Position numbers and translations under genes: made by a program. DNA of 64,000 nucleotides. Source: an uncultured bacterium (lineage in GTDB: Bacteria; Myxococcota_A; Bradymonadia; UBA7976; VGTA01). The notes beneath the pieces are model-generated. The model did not search any database. It worked only from the letters and a program-made list of their open reading frames with translations, and was not told the origin of the DNA. The stretch spans positions 62,001 through 126,000 of the forward strand of contig CALSSE010000015.1 in assembly GCA_943788935.1 (NCBI GenBank), given 5' to 3'. Position 1 is the first letter of the stretch; each line of letters starts with the position of its first letter. This document shows positions 42,523 to 52,540 of the stretch, in pieces.

Positions 42523-45507
42523 ATGAAGAGCCCAGCCTCAGCGCATCAGAGCGCTATGCTCCAAGAGCCCACCCCTTTTTGGCGACGATTAAGCGATCGT
42601 TTCTTTAAGCACCTCAGCTTACATGATGACACCGTTGATGAGATCAGTGACCTCGCTGAGCAAGGACAGATCGTATATGTAATGCGCTCTCGAAGTCTTC
42701 TAGACTACTTAGCTTTTAATGAGCTGTTTGTCCGTAATGAGCTCCCGCTCGCTCGTTTCGCTAATGGGGTGAACTTGAGCATATTTAGGGGTTTTAGGGA
42801 GTGGGTCGTCAACCTCTTCTCACGCAACAGCTCCCCTCCTGATCAAGGGCTTCAGGAGCCGCTCTCTCATGGTGACGCGACCTTGATCTTCTTAAGAGAG
42901 CGATCATGGGGAGTGTCTCGGAGGACGAGCCCTGCCTATATACAAAAAATAGTCGACTTTCAGAGGTCTCAGGAGCGACCACTTTTCCTCGTTCCTCAAT
43001 TGATTCACTGGCCTCCTGCCCCTCCCTCTCGTCAGCGTAGCTTGATGGATATACTCTTTGGAGACACCACCAATGCGGGCCGTACCCGTAAAGCGATTCA
43101 TTTTCTGAGATATGCGAAGAAGGCCTCAGTGAGAATTGGTCAGCCGATCAACCTTCGGCAAGTGATCGACGAGCATCCGACTTGGAGCGATGAACGAATC
43201 GCTCGTAAACTTGGACGTTTGATGCTGGTACAGCTAGGGCGAGAGGCGATGACGATTCATGGTCCGCCGATGAAGTCGCCAGAGCAGCTTCAATCTGAAA
43301 TACTAGAGCGGAGAGCGTTTCAAACCGAGTTAGAGAGCTATATCAAGGTCTCGGGTGAGTCTTTGGAGACCGCTCGAGGTAAAGCGAGCTCTTATCTGCG
43401 GGAGATAGCCTCTAAGCCAAAACATAGGGTACAGATGTTAATCGCTCGCTTCCTCGACTCACTCTTTTTTAGGGTGTTTAACGGTGTTGAGGTGGATGAA
43501 GCGGGACTCAAAAAGGTGAAAGATGCCGCTAAGGATAGCCGTGACGCGCCCTTAATCTTTATCCCTTCTCACAAGAGCCATATCGACTATCTTGTGGTCT
43601 CTTGGGTGTTTCTACGCTATGAGTTTATCGTCCCTCATATCGCTGCAGGTGCTAATCTCAGCTTCTTCCCTCTCGGGGTGTTATTGAGAAATGCAGGCGC
43701 ATTTTTTCTACGTCGGAGCTTCGTGGGACTCGATCTCTATAAGATGGTCTTCAAGCACTATATGTGGAAATTAATCCGTGAGGGATATCCTGTGGAATTC
43801 TTCATTGAGGGAGGGAGGACTCGAACAGGTAAGTTACTCTCTCCAAAGATGGGCCTACTCTCTATTATTTTAGAGGGCGTGCGTCGTGGGGAGTACAAAG
43901 ACCTGCAGTTTATCCCCATTAACTTGAGTTATGAGCGAGTGGTAGAGACCGCGAGCTACCGCAAGGAGTTAACTGGCGGCGATAAAGAGAGTGAGAGCGT
44001 CCGCGGGGTTTTGAACGCTAGTAAGGTGTTTAGGTCTCGTTACGGGAGAATTTACGTAGACTTTGAGTCTCCGATCCTCCTTAGTGACTATTTTCAACAG
44101 AGGGGCTTAGTCTCTATTCCTCAGGGAGATGAAGCCTTCCGCGTCGCTACTGAGCGACTTGCTTACCATATTATGCACCGTATTCAAGAGGTGACGGTGA
44201 TCGCCCCCTCCTCTCTCGTCGGGATGGTTCTCCTCAGCCATGAGCGACGCGGTTTACCCTCCGAGCGACTGCGGCAGCTAGTTGGGTTTATCACCACTTT
44301 AGCGATTCAGCGGGGGGCGAGGCTCTCCACGAGCATCTCCAATGCGTTGAGCCGTAATACTGCTCGGATTAACAGACGAGAGCGTGAAGGATACATCTCC
44401 ACTTTTAAGGCTCGCGGTGATGCGCTCTCCTTCCTCATTGACGAGTCGCTGACCCTCTTAAAGAGGCTCGTTGATAAGGTAGAGCGCAGTGGTCAGACCT
44501 TATATGTCGTCTCTGATAAGCATCGTATAGAGTTAGATTACTACCGTAATAGTATCTTAGGACTCTTCGCCCCTGAGGCGATCGTCTGCTCTATCGTCGC
44601 TGGTTATCGCCGAGGAGTTAAATGGGATGAGTTCATCAAGAAGGCGCGCTGGCTCAGTGAGCTCTTGAAGTTAGAATTCATTTATCGTAACGACGCCCCC
44701 TTTGAAGAGATCGTTACTAGCCTATTAGACCAACTCAAAGGAGTAGGGGTGATCGTTGAAGAGCGAGGACTACTCCATATCGGTTTACAAGAAGAGGCTA
44801 TACTCCTCTCTAGCAGCTTAAGGCATTTCCTCGAGTGCTATTGGGTAGCGGCGCATACGTTGAAATCTACGTTTGAGCGACCCATCGATGGGAAGGCGTG
44901 GGTCAAGTCTGCAGTAGAGCAAGCAGAACTCGCGGTATTACAGGGAGAGATACGTCGCGCAGAGGCGGCCTCTTCTGTCGCTTTGGCGAACGCCCTCCAA
45001 TGGTTTGTAAGACAAGGATGGGTACATGAAGAGAGCGTTACCGATGGTCGAAAGCGACATAAAACCTATCAGGTGATGGATCCGGAGGCCTTTGAGGAGT
45101 TCTTTAACCTCCTCGCTCAAGCGCTCGCTGACCTCCCCGATGGTCCACCGCCGAGCCTCTCTCCACTTAAGCATCTACAAGACCAGCAAAAAGAAGATGA
45201 AGCCAACACTGACGCTGAAGCCAACACTGACGCTGAAGCCAGCACTGACGCTGAAGCCAACACTGACGCTGAAGCCAGCACTGACGCTGAAGCCAGCACT
45301 GACGCTGAAGCCAACACTGACGCTGAAGCGGTCGACAGTGATTCGGTATCAGGCACCACTGATCGGACTACCGATCCCATTGAGCAGGGTTCGAGTAAAG
45401 AAGAGACAATAGTAGATCAAGACTCATCCACTGATGAACAGGTTAAACTTGAGGTTGAGCCTGAAGTCGCAGGAGATAAAGAGGAGGTGAGCGATGAGCA
45501 TCGCTGA
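42523..45507 (+). CDS. plsB: Glycerol-3-phosphate acyltransferase with acidic repeat tail
   Basis: First acylation step of phospholipid synthesis at the inner membrane. The catalytic domain (about 345-520) has all acyltransferase blocks: PSHKSHIDYL (His-x4-Asp), GAFFLRRSF, FIEGGRTRTGK and FIPINLSYERV. A 200-residue N-terminal region resembling the E. coli PlsB N-domain precedes it, and a helical region follows to about residue 885. The last 100 residues are an acidic low-complexity tail that includes seven EA[NS]TDA units and is absent from ordinary PlsB. Its end overlaps the ABC ATPase gene by 14 bases. Confidence 0.88.
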   Translation: MKSPASAHQSAMLQEPTPFWRRLSDRFFKHLSLHDDTVDEISDLAEQGQIVYVMRSRSLLDYLAFNELFVRNELPLARFANGVNLSIFRGFREWVVNLFSRNSSPPDQGLQEPLSHGDATLIFLRERSWGVSRRTSPAYIQKIVDFQRSQERPLFLVPQLIHWPPAPPSRQRSLMDILFGDTTNAGRTRKAIHFLRYAKKASVRIGQPINLRQVIDEHPTWSDERIARKLGRLMLVQLGREAMTIHGPPMKSPEQLQSEILERRAFQTELESYIKVSGESLETARGKASSYLREIASKPKHRVQMLIARFLDSLFFRVFNGVEVDEAGLKKVKDAAKDSRDAPLIFIPSHKSHIDYLVVSWVFLRYEFIVPHIAAGANLSFFPLGVLLRNAGAFFLRRSFVGLDLYKMVFKHYMWKLIREGYPVEFFIEGGRTRTGKLLSPKMGLLSIILEGVRRGEYKDLQFIPINLSYERVVETASYRKELTGGDKESESVRGVLNASKVFRSRYGRIYVDFESPILLSDYFQQRGLVSIPQGDEAFRVATERLAYHIMHRIQEVTVIAPSSLVGMVLLSHERRGLPSERLRQLVGFITTLAIQRGARLSTSISNALSRNTARINRREREGYISTFKARGDALSFLIDESLTLLKRLVDKVERSGQTLYVVSDKHRIELDYYRNSILGLFAPEAIVCSIVAGYRRGVKWDEFIKKARWLSELLKLEFIYRNDAPFEEIVTSLLDQLKGVGVIVEERGLLHIGLQEEAILLSSSLRHFLECYWVAAHTLKSTFERPIDGKAWVKSAVEQAELAVLQGEIRRAEAASSVALANALQWFVRQGWVHEESVTDGRKRHKTYQVMDPEAFEEFFNLLAQALADLPDGPPPSLSPLKHLQDQQKEDEANTDAEANTDAEASTDAEANTDAEASTDAEASTDAEANTDAEAVDSDSVSGTTDRTTDPIEQGSSKEETIVDQDSSTDEQVKLEVEPEVAGDKEEVSDEHR
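45199..45324 (+). repeat. 7-copy 18-bp in-frame array encoding EA[NS]TDA
   Basis: Unit GAAGCC[AA/AG]CACTGACGCT. Located in the cytoplasmic acidic tail of PlsB, directly after the enzyme part. Confidence 0.94.
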
Positions 45508-46249
45508 CAAGAGCCAAGCCCTCATCATCATTGACTCGGTGAGTAAAAAATACCCGCATTCCGCCAAAGAAGAGTGGGCATTAAGAGAGGTTTCCCTCTC
45601 GATAGACTATGGTGAGATGGTGGCGATTAGAGGGACATCAGGATCGGGAAAGACCACCTTACTCAACTTGATCGGTGGTTTAGATTATCGTTTTGAGGGG
45701 GTGCTCACTGTGGGGGGACGATCGATGATAGAGCAGAGTGAGCGGGATCGCTCCTCGGCCAGGAATCAAGAGATAGGCTTTGTGTTTCAGCATTTTAGCT
45801 TGCTCGATCATTTGACAGTCCTCGACAATGTTCTCCTCCCTGCGGTGCTCGCCCCTCCAGAAATAGGGAGAGAGCGGGCGAGGGAGATCCTCAAAGATCC
45901 TCAAGAGCGAGCGCTCGCTCTCCTCAAACGGGTCGGTTTATCATCCAAGAGCCATGTCTCTCCGACCTCATTGAGCGGGGGCCAAAAACAGCGAGTCGCG
46001 ATCGCTCGTGCGCTTTTCTTTGAGCCTCCATTGTTGCTCTGTGATGAGCCAACAGGGAGTTTAGATACGCACACTGGTCAGCAGATTATAGAGCTCTTTC
46101 AAGAGCTACATCAGGAAGGATACACGGTGGTGATGATCACTCATGAAGACCGAGTCTCTCACGCCGCCCAACGAGTGATTGAGCTAGAAGATGGTAAGAT
46201 CATCAGCGACATACAGCGCAGTGATACCCCTGCTGAGGTGGAGCCATGA
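45494..46249 (+). CDS. ABC transporter ATP-binding protein (LolD/MacB type)
   Basis: ATPase of 251 residues for the adjacent permease. Walker A GTSGSGKTT, Q-loop FVFQHFSLLDHLTV, signature LSGGQKQRVAIARAL, Walker B LLLCDEPTGSLD and switch His in VVMITHED are all intact. GGAGGTGAGCG precedes the ATG inside the plsB tail. The FGL-like LDNVLLP segment and compact length fit the LolD/MacB/FtsE class, which drives mechanotransmission to periplasmic domains rather than substrate import. Overlaps the permease by four bases. Confidence 0.92.
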   Translation: MSIADKSQALIIIDSVSKKYPHSAKEEWALREVSLSIDYGEMVAIRGTSGSGKTTLLNLIGGLDYRFEGVLTVGGRSMIEQSERDRSSARNQEIGFVFQHFSLLDHLTVLDNVLLPAVLAPPEIGRERAREILKDPQERALALLKRVGLSSKSHVSPTSLSGGQKQRVAIARALFFEPPLLLCDEPTGSLDTHTGQQIIELFQELHQEGYTVVMITHEDRVSHAAQRVIELEDGKIISDIQRSDTPAEVEP

Positions 46250-47772
46250 GCAACCCAGAATCGATGACGCTGAAACGCAAGTCGAGGCTTGGACGAGGCC
46301 TTTGGAGCTTAATTTGGACGAACCTCGCTCGCAGTAAAAAAAATGTAGCGTTGAGCAGCGTCGGGATCATTGTTGGGGTCGGCGCTTTAGTCTTCTTCAT
46401 CGGACTCAGCGAAGGGATTAAGCAAGTCGTTTTGGGTAGGATCTTCTTGATTGATCAAGTCGAAGTAGTCCCCCCTAAGGTAGGATTAGGCGCTCAAGCG
46501 CTAGGAGCGCTCTTTGGGTCATCCGCTGAGAATGAGTCACTCACCGATGATCTCGCCGCCAGCTTCTCTGATATTGATGGAGTCTCGGGCGCTTATCCAA
46601 AAATGAAGTTTACTTTCCCAGCCTTTGGCTTTGGGGGCCGTGAGCTCTTGGGCAAAGATCTTCGAGGAGAGCTGATCGCAGATGGTCTAGAACCTCAGCT
46701 TGTGAAGAGCGATTTACCGGCAGACTCTTTCTTTCATGATCGCGAGTTAAGATCAGCTTGTGAGACCTCTACAAGCTGTGACATTGGGATGGCGTGTGTA
46801 GAAGGACAATGTTCGCCCTTGAGCTGTGAACCCCCTCCTAAAAGGCGTGGCCGTTCAAAGTCTAGGAAACCCTTAGCCCCTGACCCTTGTCCAGGTGAGA
46901 GCTATTGCGCTCGAGATGTAAAGCAGTGCTTACGACCGATCCCTATCTTACTCAATCCTCAACTCTTAGAGCTCTATAATGGTGGTCTAGCGGTGGCTCT
47001 AGGGCGAGGACGGTCACTGCCTAAAATAGACCCAGCGCTAGTTCAACGCTTTATTTTCAATGCCGAACTCAATCGCTCGGCGATCATGAGGCAAAAGGGC
47101 GCATCGGCGAGACGTAAATTTCAGATCGCAGGTTTCAGTGATAAAGCGATCAGCGTCGGCGCGACTCTCCCTATCTCATATGTGAAGCGGTTTAATAGCC
47201 GCTTTACTTCTCCCGCGGCGGGTAAGCGCTATCACAGTATTATCCTCAAGGTGAGAGATCAGCGCCTCTTCCCTGAGATCGTCGAAGAGGTGAAACGTCG
47301 CGGTTTAGATCTCGCGGAGAAGACTAATAATGCGGTACAAGCGGCGCAAATTATCCTCAGTATTGAAGCTATCTTTACCCTTATCTCCTTGGTGATTGTT
47401 GGGATCGCCTCGCTCAATATCAGCCAAATGTTCTTCATGATGATCACTCAGAGGCGAAGAGAGATCGGTCTTTTACGAGCTGTGGGAGCGTCTCCGGGAG
47501 ATATTCAGATGATCATACTTGGTGAAGCGACCATGATCGGTTGTATCGGTGGTGTTTTAGGAATGTTCGCGGGTTATGTAGCGAGCTTTTCTTTAGACTT
47601 ATTAGCGGCTCAGCTCCCGCGCTTCCCTTATAAACCTGAATCATTCTTTGTCTTCCCTTGGTGGGTGTGGGGATTAGGTGTCATCGTCTCGGTGATCTTT
47701 TGTATCCTCGGCGCTTACCTCCCGGCTCGCTCGGCAGCGACTCAAGAACCCGCTGAGGCTTTAACTCAATGA
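46246..47772 (+). CDS. MacB/LolC-type ABC permease with Cys-rich periplasmic insertion
   Basis: Membrane partner of the ATPase. Topology is that of MacB: one helix near residues 35-60 (VGIIVGVGALVFFIGLSEG), a large periplasmic domain to about 365, then three C-terminal helices with MMITQRRREIGLLRAVGA between the first two. The periplasmic domain holds an unusual insertion (about 165-225) with ten cysteines in C-x5-C-x5-C-x4-C spacings (CETSTSCDIGMACVEGQC) like the modules of secreted proteins here, interrupted by a basic Arg/Lys stretch. Probably moves lipoproteins, lipids or a peptide; substrate not inferable. Confidence 0.85.
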   Translation: MSNPESMTLKRKSRLGRGLWSLIWTNLARSKKNVALSSVGIIVGVGALVFFIGLSEGIKQVVLGRIFLIDQVEVVPPKVGLGAQALGALFGSSAENESLTDDLAASFSDIDGVSGAYPKMKFTFPAFGFGGRELLGKDLRGELIADGLEPQLVKSDLPADSFFHDRELRSACETSTSCDIGMACVEGQCSPLSCEPPPKRRGRSKSRKPLAPDPCPGESYCARDVKQCLRPIPILLNPQLLELYNGGLAVALGRGRSLPKIDPALVQRFIFNAELNRSAIMRQKGASARRKFQIAGFSDKAISVGATLPISYVKRFNSRFTSPAAGKRYHSIILKVRDQRLFPEIVEEVKRRGLDLAEKTNNAVQAAQIILSIEAIFTLISLVIVGIASLNISQMFFMMITQRRREIGLLRAVGASPGDIQMIILGEATMIGCIGGVLGMFAGYVASFSLDLLAAQLPRFPYKPESFFVFPWWVWGLGVIVSVIFCILGAYLPARSAATQEPAEALTQ

Positions 47773-50195
47773 ATCGCTTAGTACGTTTTGATGAATATTA
47801 TCTCGTCGAGCGTATCGCGGTAGGTGGGATGGCTGAAGTCTTTAAGGGGGTCACTTATAGTGACGAGGGGTTTGAGCGTCAAATGGCGGTTAAGCGAGTT
47901 CTCCCTCACATCGCTGAAGACCAAGATTTTATCGAGATGTTTATCGATGAAGCTAAACTCGTATCTCAATTACAACATCCTAATATTCCTCAAGTTTACC
48001 ATCTGGGAAAGTATGAGAACCAGTTCTTTATCTCTATGGAGTTTATCTCTGGGCAAGACTTACGGTCGCTCTTTGATCGAGCCAACAGCCTAAAGCAACC
48101 TCTTGACCTCGGAGTCTGTGCTCACATCGTGATGGAGGTGTGTGAGGCGCTCGACTACGCTCATCGTAAAACCAATGATAAACTACAGCCATTGCACTTA
48201 ATTCATCGCGATGTCTCTCCACAGAATGTCATCTTGAGTTATGATGGGCAGGTAAAGTTAATCGATTTTGGAATCGCTAAAGCGGTGGGTAAGATCAATC
48301 AAACTCAAGCCGGCATTTTGAAAGGGAAATTCAGCTACATGAGCCCCGAGCAAGCTCGAGGGTATAAAATAGACGCTCGCTCTGACTTATTTGGGCTGGG
48401 AGCTGTGTTATATGAGCTGATTACCTTGGAGCGTTGCTTTCTAGGTCAAAGTGATTTCTCAACGATCGAGAGGGTGAGGAATACCGAGTATAAGCTCCCC
48501 CGTAGGATTAGACGAGAGATCCCCGCTCAATTAGAGAAAATAGTCCGTAAAGCGCTCGCCAAAGATCCTAATGATCGATTTCAGAGCGCGGCAGACTTTC
48601 AAGAAGCGCTGAGAGTCTTCGTACGAGCCCACCAACTTCAGCGTAGCCGTATACAACTCCGAGATAATATGCAACGTCTCTTTCAAGAGGAGGTGCGAGG
48701 CGAGCTACAGCGAATGGAAGAGTTCAGAGCATACGCGGCTGAACATATCCCAGAAGCACAACGACACAACGATTCTAGACGTTTTCAAAGTAAATCAGAT
48801 CGACGTCTCGCCGATGCTCAGAGGCCTCGATTCGCACTTGATGATGAGATGAAACTCTCTTTAGATCCACGGGTTGATGCTCAGAATAGAGAGCTCTCAG
48901 GAGAGCATGGTAGATATACTGAAGAGGAGTTAAAGCCGCTTCGGAGCTCAACACTGTCTAAGTCTTCATTCTATAGGCTTGGACTGCTTATCTTGTTAGC
49001 TCTCTTGACAGGGAGTTTACTCGCAGCGGTCTCTTGGGTGAGGAAGCCGTTGAAGAGTTTTGTGATCTTTGAAGATCCTGCTGGGGTTAATCCAACATAT
49101 CGTCTTCAAGGGATGGACGCTGTCTTTGAAGGGCAAGCGCCAGAGATCCTAGAGCTCTCCAAGGCAGGGGCTTATGAGGTGAGACTTAAACTCGCTGACG
49201 GTAAGTTTGTGAATCAATCTCTACAGGTCATCGCGGGTCAAAGAATAAAAATAACGGCGTCACGAGAGAGGTCTGATGACGTCGTGCGACTCCGGTTATC
49301 CACTACACCATCGCAAGCGATAGTGACCTCTAGTGGGAAAACTGTGGGAAAAACCCCCTTATCTATTTCGATAGAGACATCTGATAACCTCTTTCTTCTC
49401 CGCAGAGAAGGCTATCAAGATTATCGATTGAAAATACCGCGGGATCTAAATCAGCATGAATTATATCGACACATCGTCTTGAAACCTAAGGTTGTTGAGA
49501 TCACCCTCTCAACAAATGTTGATGGCGCTATGCTTGAGTTAGAGAAGCCGAGTCTCTCGGGTCGTTGGGTTCAACTCGCTATTAATCAAGCCAAGGTCAC
49601 CCTCAAGAATCAGGGGACATATCGAGTGCGGGCTCGTGCTCAGGGTTACCGTGACGAAGTGCTCACTGTAGAGCCTAATCACTCGCCTTCTATGAACTAT
49701 CTAATCGCCATGGATCCGCTCACTGAAAAACAATTAGAGATCGAGAACTTGAAGGTGGCCATTGATGTAACTAAGGAGGTCAATAGAGAGTCGCCCCAAT
49801 CCATAGATGTTAAAGAGACGCTTATTAAAGAGAATGTAGAGCCGAAGCGTCGATCTAAGGTGAAGCGTCGATCTAAGGTGAGGCGTCGGTCTAAGGTGAA
49901 GCGTCGGTCTAAGGTGAAGCGTCGACCTAAGGTAAAGTCACAGTCTAAGGTAAAGTCTCAGCCTAAAGCGAAACGTGAAAAGAGAGATATTCAGCCTGGA
50001 TTCCTTAAACTGATCGTTATCCCGCCTGCTGAAGCATTTATTAATGGGCGATCTGCAGGGTGGACACCTCTCATCAACCATAAACTTCCAGAGGGAACTC
50101 ACCAAATCAGACTTAAATTTCAGTCGGGTGAGCAGCGTACAATCACTCAAACGATTTCTGCCGGTAGAGTCTCTCTCCGACGTGTCAAAAAGTAG
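47769..50195 (+). CDS. Transmembrane Ser/Thr protein kinase with PEGA domains
   Basis: Eukaryotic-type kinase of 808 residues. Catalytic domain 8-285: glycine loop IAVGGMAEVFKG, K42, HRDVSPQN, DFGIAKA and SYMSPEQARG, all active-site residues present. One membrane helix lies near 398-420 (LGLLILLALLTGSLLAAVSW). The outer part has PEGA-like beta modules (around 505-560 and 735-795) separated by a very basic seven-copy KRRSKV stretch. It overlaps the permease gene by four bases, so kinase, transporter and plsB are likely one operon, which suggests that it senses envelope state or controls the transporter (inference). Confidence 0.9.
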   Translation: MNRLVRFDEYYLVERIAVGGMAEVFKGVTYSDEGFERQMAVKRVLPHIAEDQDFIEMFIDEAKLVSQLQHPNIPQVYHLGKYENQFFISMEFISGQDLRSLFDRANSLKQPLDLGVCAHIVMEVCEALDYAHRKTNDKLQPLHLIHRDVSPQNVILSYDGQVKLIDFGIAKAVGKINQTQAGILKGKFSYMSPEQARGYKIDARSDLFGLGAVLYELITLERCFLGQSDFSTIERVRNTEYKLPRRIRREIPAQLEKIVRKALAKDPNDRFQSAADFQEALRVFVRAHQLQRSRIQLRDNMQRLFQEEVRGELQRMEEFRAYAAEHIPEAQRHNDSRRFQSKSDRRLADAQRPRFALDDEMKLSLDPRVDAQNRELSGEHGRYTEEELKPLRSSTLSKSSFYRLGLLILLALLTGSLLAAVSWVRKPLKSFVIFEDPAGVNPTYRLQGMDAVFEGQAPEILELSKAGAYEVRLKLADGKFVNQSLQVIAGQRIKITASRERSDDVVRLRLSTTPSQAIVTSSGKTVGKTPLSISIETSDNLFLLRREGYQDYRLKIPRDLNQHELYRHIVLKPKVVEITLSTNVDGAMLELEKPSLSGRWVQLAINQAKVTLKNQGTYRVRARAQGYRDEVLTVEPNHSPSMNYLIAMDPLTEKQLEIENLKVAIDVTKEVNRESPQSIDVKETLIKENVEPKRRSKVKRRSKVRRRSKVKRRSKVKRRPKVKSQSKVKSQPKAKREKRDIQPGFLKLIVIPPAEAFINGRSAGWTPLINHKLPEGTHQIRLKFQSGEQRTITQTISAGRVSLRRVKK
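49845..49970 (+). repeat. 7-copy 18-bp in-frame array encoding KRRSKV
   Basis: Unit AAGCGTCGATCTAAGGTG with a few substitutions; the last two copies read KSQSKV and KSQPKA. It makes a strongly basic linker in the extracytoplasmic part of the kinase. Confidence 0.92.
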
Positions 50196-50345
50196 GGTTT
50201 AGAGGGCTTGGGATTCCCTTCAATTGATAAAATAAGCGATCTTTAAAATCAAAGGGTAGAAAGTTGCACTATTAATAGAGGCGCTATATTCGCTTGAATA
50301 CTGATTATAGACATCGACATTAAGCTCTCTTAAGGGGGGATTTGT

Positions 50346-52442
50346 ATGCGTATATTTAATTCGCTAAAAATTTATCAAACGCTTGGATTATTGACTTTCC
50401 TCTTTGCCTTTGGTGCGTGTGATGACACCATCACAGGACGTGAGAGCGCTGTATTGGAGATAACACCCGATACATTCCGCTTTCCTGCGTCTCAGCCAGG
50501 GGACCCTGCGGTTGACGAAGTGGTTGTCATTCGTAACATTGGAGAGGGAACATTGATCCTCGCTGATTTTGCGGGTCGTTTCGCCAACAGCGCTTCATAC
50601 CAATTGGATTATAGACCTTTTGACCCCATGGTGGACAGCCCTGAGTCAGGTGATTTCTTCGTAGGGATCGATCCTGTTGAAGGCAATCTCTTCCCACCTA
50701 ATCTCTCGGTTGAGCCTGATCAAGCTCTCGCGCTGAAGCTGAGATATACCCCTGATGCCGATGGTGCAGGTGGAAGTATCACCATCGCTACAAACGCTGA
50801 GCCTCGAGAACTAGAGATCCCTATCATTGGCGTTGCCTCTGCTGGAGACATCGCGGTTTTCCCCACAACGCTAGACTTTGGTCGAGTTAACGCAGGGGAG
50901 ACCTCTACTCTTGACTTAACGCTCACCAACGTTGGGACCGCCTCAGTACAGTTTAATCAGGTCTTTTTGAACGCCAATGAAGACTTCACTGTACAGCTCT
51001 CGGGAGAGAGCGCGATCGGCTCCTCCGCAGACGTTCCGACTCTCCAAGATCCAGACGGAGATGGAACGCCTGGATTAGATCCTACCAAGTCGGTGATCTT
51101 TCAAGTCACATATGCCCCACCGGTTGAGGGACCAGATGCCGGAGAGATCGTCTTTGGTGTCGCTGGCGCTGTCCAAGACAATGTGACCGTGAGCATGACC
51201 GCTAATGGCTCAGCACCTTGCCTCAACCTCATCTTCCCCGATTCAGCGTCTAGTGATACTTCTACGCTACAATTTGGACCCGCCCTTATTGGCGCTACCA
51301 CTGCTTCGGAGATTATCGTGGAGAGTTGCGGAGCAGAGACGCTCAATATCTCAGCTATTCGTTATGAAGGTGCGCCAGAGTTTGCTCTTGCTGATGATGC
51401 GATGCCTTTTGACCTTCCCGCAGCAGGAGAGACTCGCCCTTCGAATAGCTTTACTCTTAATTTCAGCCCAACGGAGGCAGAGGTATATGAAGGGACCTTG
51501 GTCATTGTCAGTAATGATCCAGTCAAGCAGCCAGAGCTCCGTATTCCTGTGCTAGGGAGAGGAACGCTCAACGCTTGCCCTGTAGCCGCTGTAACAGAGA
51601 GTAGACTCGACGTTCTCCCTTTGGAGATCATCACCCTAGATGGATCAGCATCGAGTGATATGGATGGACCGAGCGGTATGCCTGTCTCTTATGAGTGGGT
51701 AGTTGTTTCTCGACCTGAAGGATCAACCGCCCAACCGGTAGAGCGTTTCTTCAATCCGCTTCGTCCTGCGGATGGTGGTGAGCCTGATAATAACTCAACG
51801 CCGACCGCCCAGTTCTTTGTAGATCTAGCCGGTGAGTATGTCTTTAACTTGGTTGTCATGGATGACCTAGGATTCGCAGCCCCGAGTAACACTTGCCCAC
51901 AACAAGAAGCGACGATTATCGTTAATTCCTTACCCGATGAAGATATTCACGTTGAGCTCACTTGGACTACTCCGGGTGACCCTAATGAGACTGACACTGA
52001 GGGGACTGACGTCGATCTTCACTTCCGTCATCCTAACGCTCAACGTTGGAACCAATCACCATATGATTGCTACTTCGCTAACCCTAATCCCGATTGGGGT
52101 CCGACCGGGCCAATCGGGAATCCATCACTCGATATTGATGACGTGAACGGAGCAGGGCCCGAGAATATCAATCTCAATGACCCAGAGTTTACCGATCAGA
52201 CTACCATTCCTGGTCCTTATCTAGTTGGTGTACATTACTATCAGTCCGGCGGACTCTTTACTGCAGACTATGGAGCATCAGAGGCGACGATTCGTATCTA
52301 TCTCGGGGGGAGCCTCGCTGGTACTTACACTAGAGTTCTTGATGTGACCGATAACTTTTGGGAGGTCGTAGGAGTGATCTGGACTGCTTCGGAGACCCGA
52401 GCACAAGAAATTGATCGCTTCTATAACACCACTCCTTGGTGA
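50346..52442 (+). CDS. Lipoprotein with ASH / choice-of-anchor-D and PKD-like domains
   Basis: Exported lipoprotein of 698 residues; lipobox FGAC. It contains at least three Ig-like ASH-type domains of the kind called choice-of-anchor D (FRFPASQPGDPAVDEVVVIRN, LDFGRVNAGETSTLDLTLTN, LQFGPALIGATTASEIIVES), a PKD-like stretch (LPLEIITLDGSASSDMDG, YEWVVVSRPEGS) and a C-terminal domain with DVDLHFRHPNA and NPDWG. The arrangement suits a surface binding or structural protein. GGGGGATTTGT precedes the ATG. Starts 150 bases after the kinase. Confidence 0.8.
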   Translation: MRIFNSLKIYQTLGLLTFLFAFGACDDTITGRESAVLEITPDTFRFPASQPGDPAVDEVVVIRNIGEGTLILADFAGRFANSASYQLDYRPFDPMVDSPESGDFFVGIDPVEGNLFPPNLSVEPDQALALKLRYTPDADGAGGSITIATNAEPRELEIPIIGVASAGDIAVFPTTLDFGRVNAGETSTLDLTLTNVGTASVQFNQVFLNANEDFTVQLSGESAIGSSADVPTLQDPDGDGTPGLDPTKSVIFQVTYAPPVEGPDAGEIVFGVAGAVQDNVTVSMTANGSAPCLNLIFPDSASSDTSTLQFGPALIGATTASEIIVESCGAETLNISAIRYEGAPEFALADDAMPFDLPAAGETRPSNSFTLNFSPTEAEVYEGTLVIVSNDPVKQPELRIPVLGRGTLNACPVAAVTESRLDVLPLEIITLDGSASSDMDGPSGMPVSYEWVVVSRPEGSTAQPVERFFNPLRPADGGEPDNNSTPTAQFFVDLAGEYVFNLVVMDDLGFAAPSNTCPQQEATIIVNSLPDEDIHVELTWTTPGDPNETDTEGTDVDLHFRHPNAQRWNQSPYDCYFANPNPDWGPTGPIGNPSLDIDDVNGAGPENINLNDPEFTDQTTIPGPYLVGVHYYQSGGLFTADYGASEATIRIYLGGSLAGTYTRVLDVTDNFWEVVGVIWTASETRAQEIDRFYNTTPW

Positions 52443-52502
52443 GCGCTCCTTGACCGATTGGACTCTCATCGTTTTACAGTATTCATCATGAATTACTCTG
52501 AT

Positions 52503-52533
52503 GACCCTCGAGGCCAAAAGAGAGCCGAGGGTC
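52503..52533 (+). promoter_or_regulatory. Hairpin overlapping the ribosome-binding site of the next gene
   Basis: GACCCTCG (52503-52510) pairs perfectly with CGAGGGTC (52526-52533) around a 15-base loop. The 3' arm contains GAGGG, the best Shine-Dalgarno for the ATG at 52541, so folding would block translation. No T-run follows, which argues against a terminator. Confidence 0.5.
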
Positions 52534-52540
52534 GCTTGAG

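Noticed and set aside
52503..52533. Rho-independent terminator after the ASH lipoprotein gene
   Set aside because: The stem is good, but no T-run follows and the 3' arm contains the next ribosome-binding site, so a translational role fits better.
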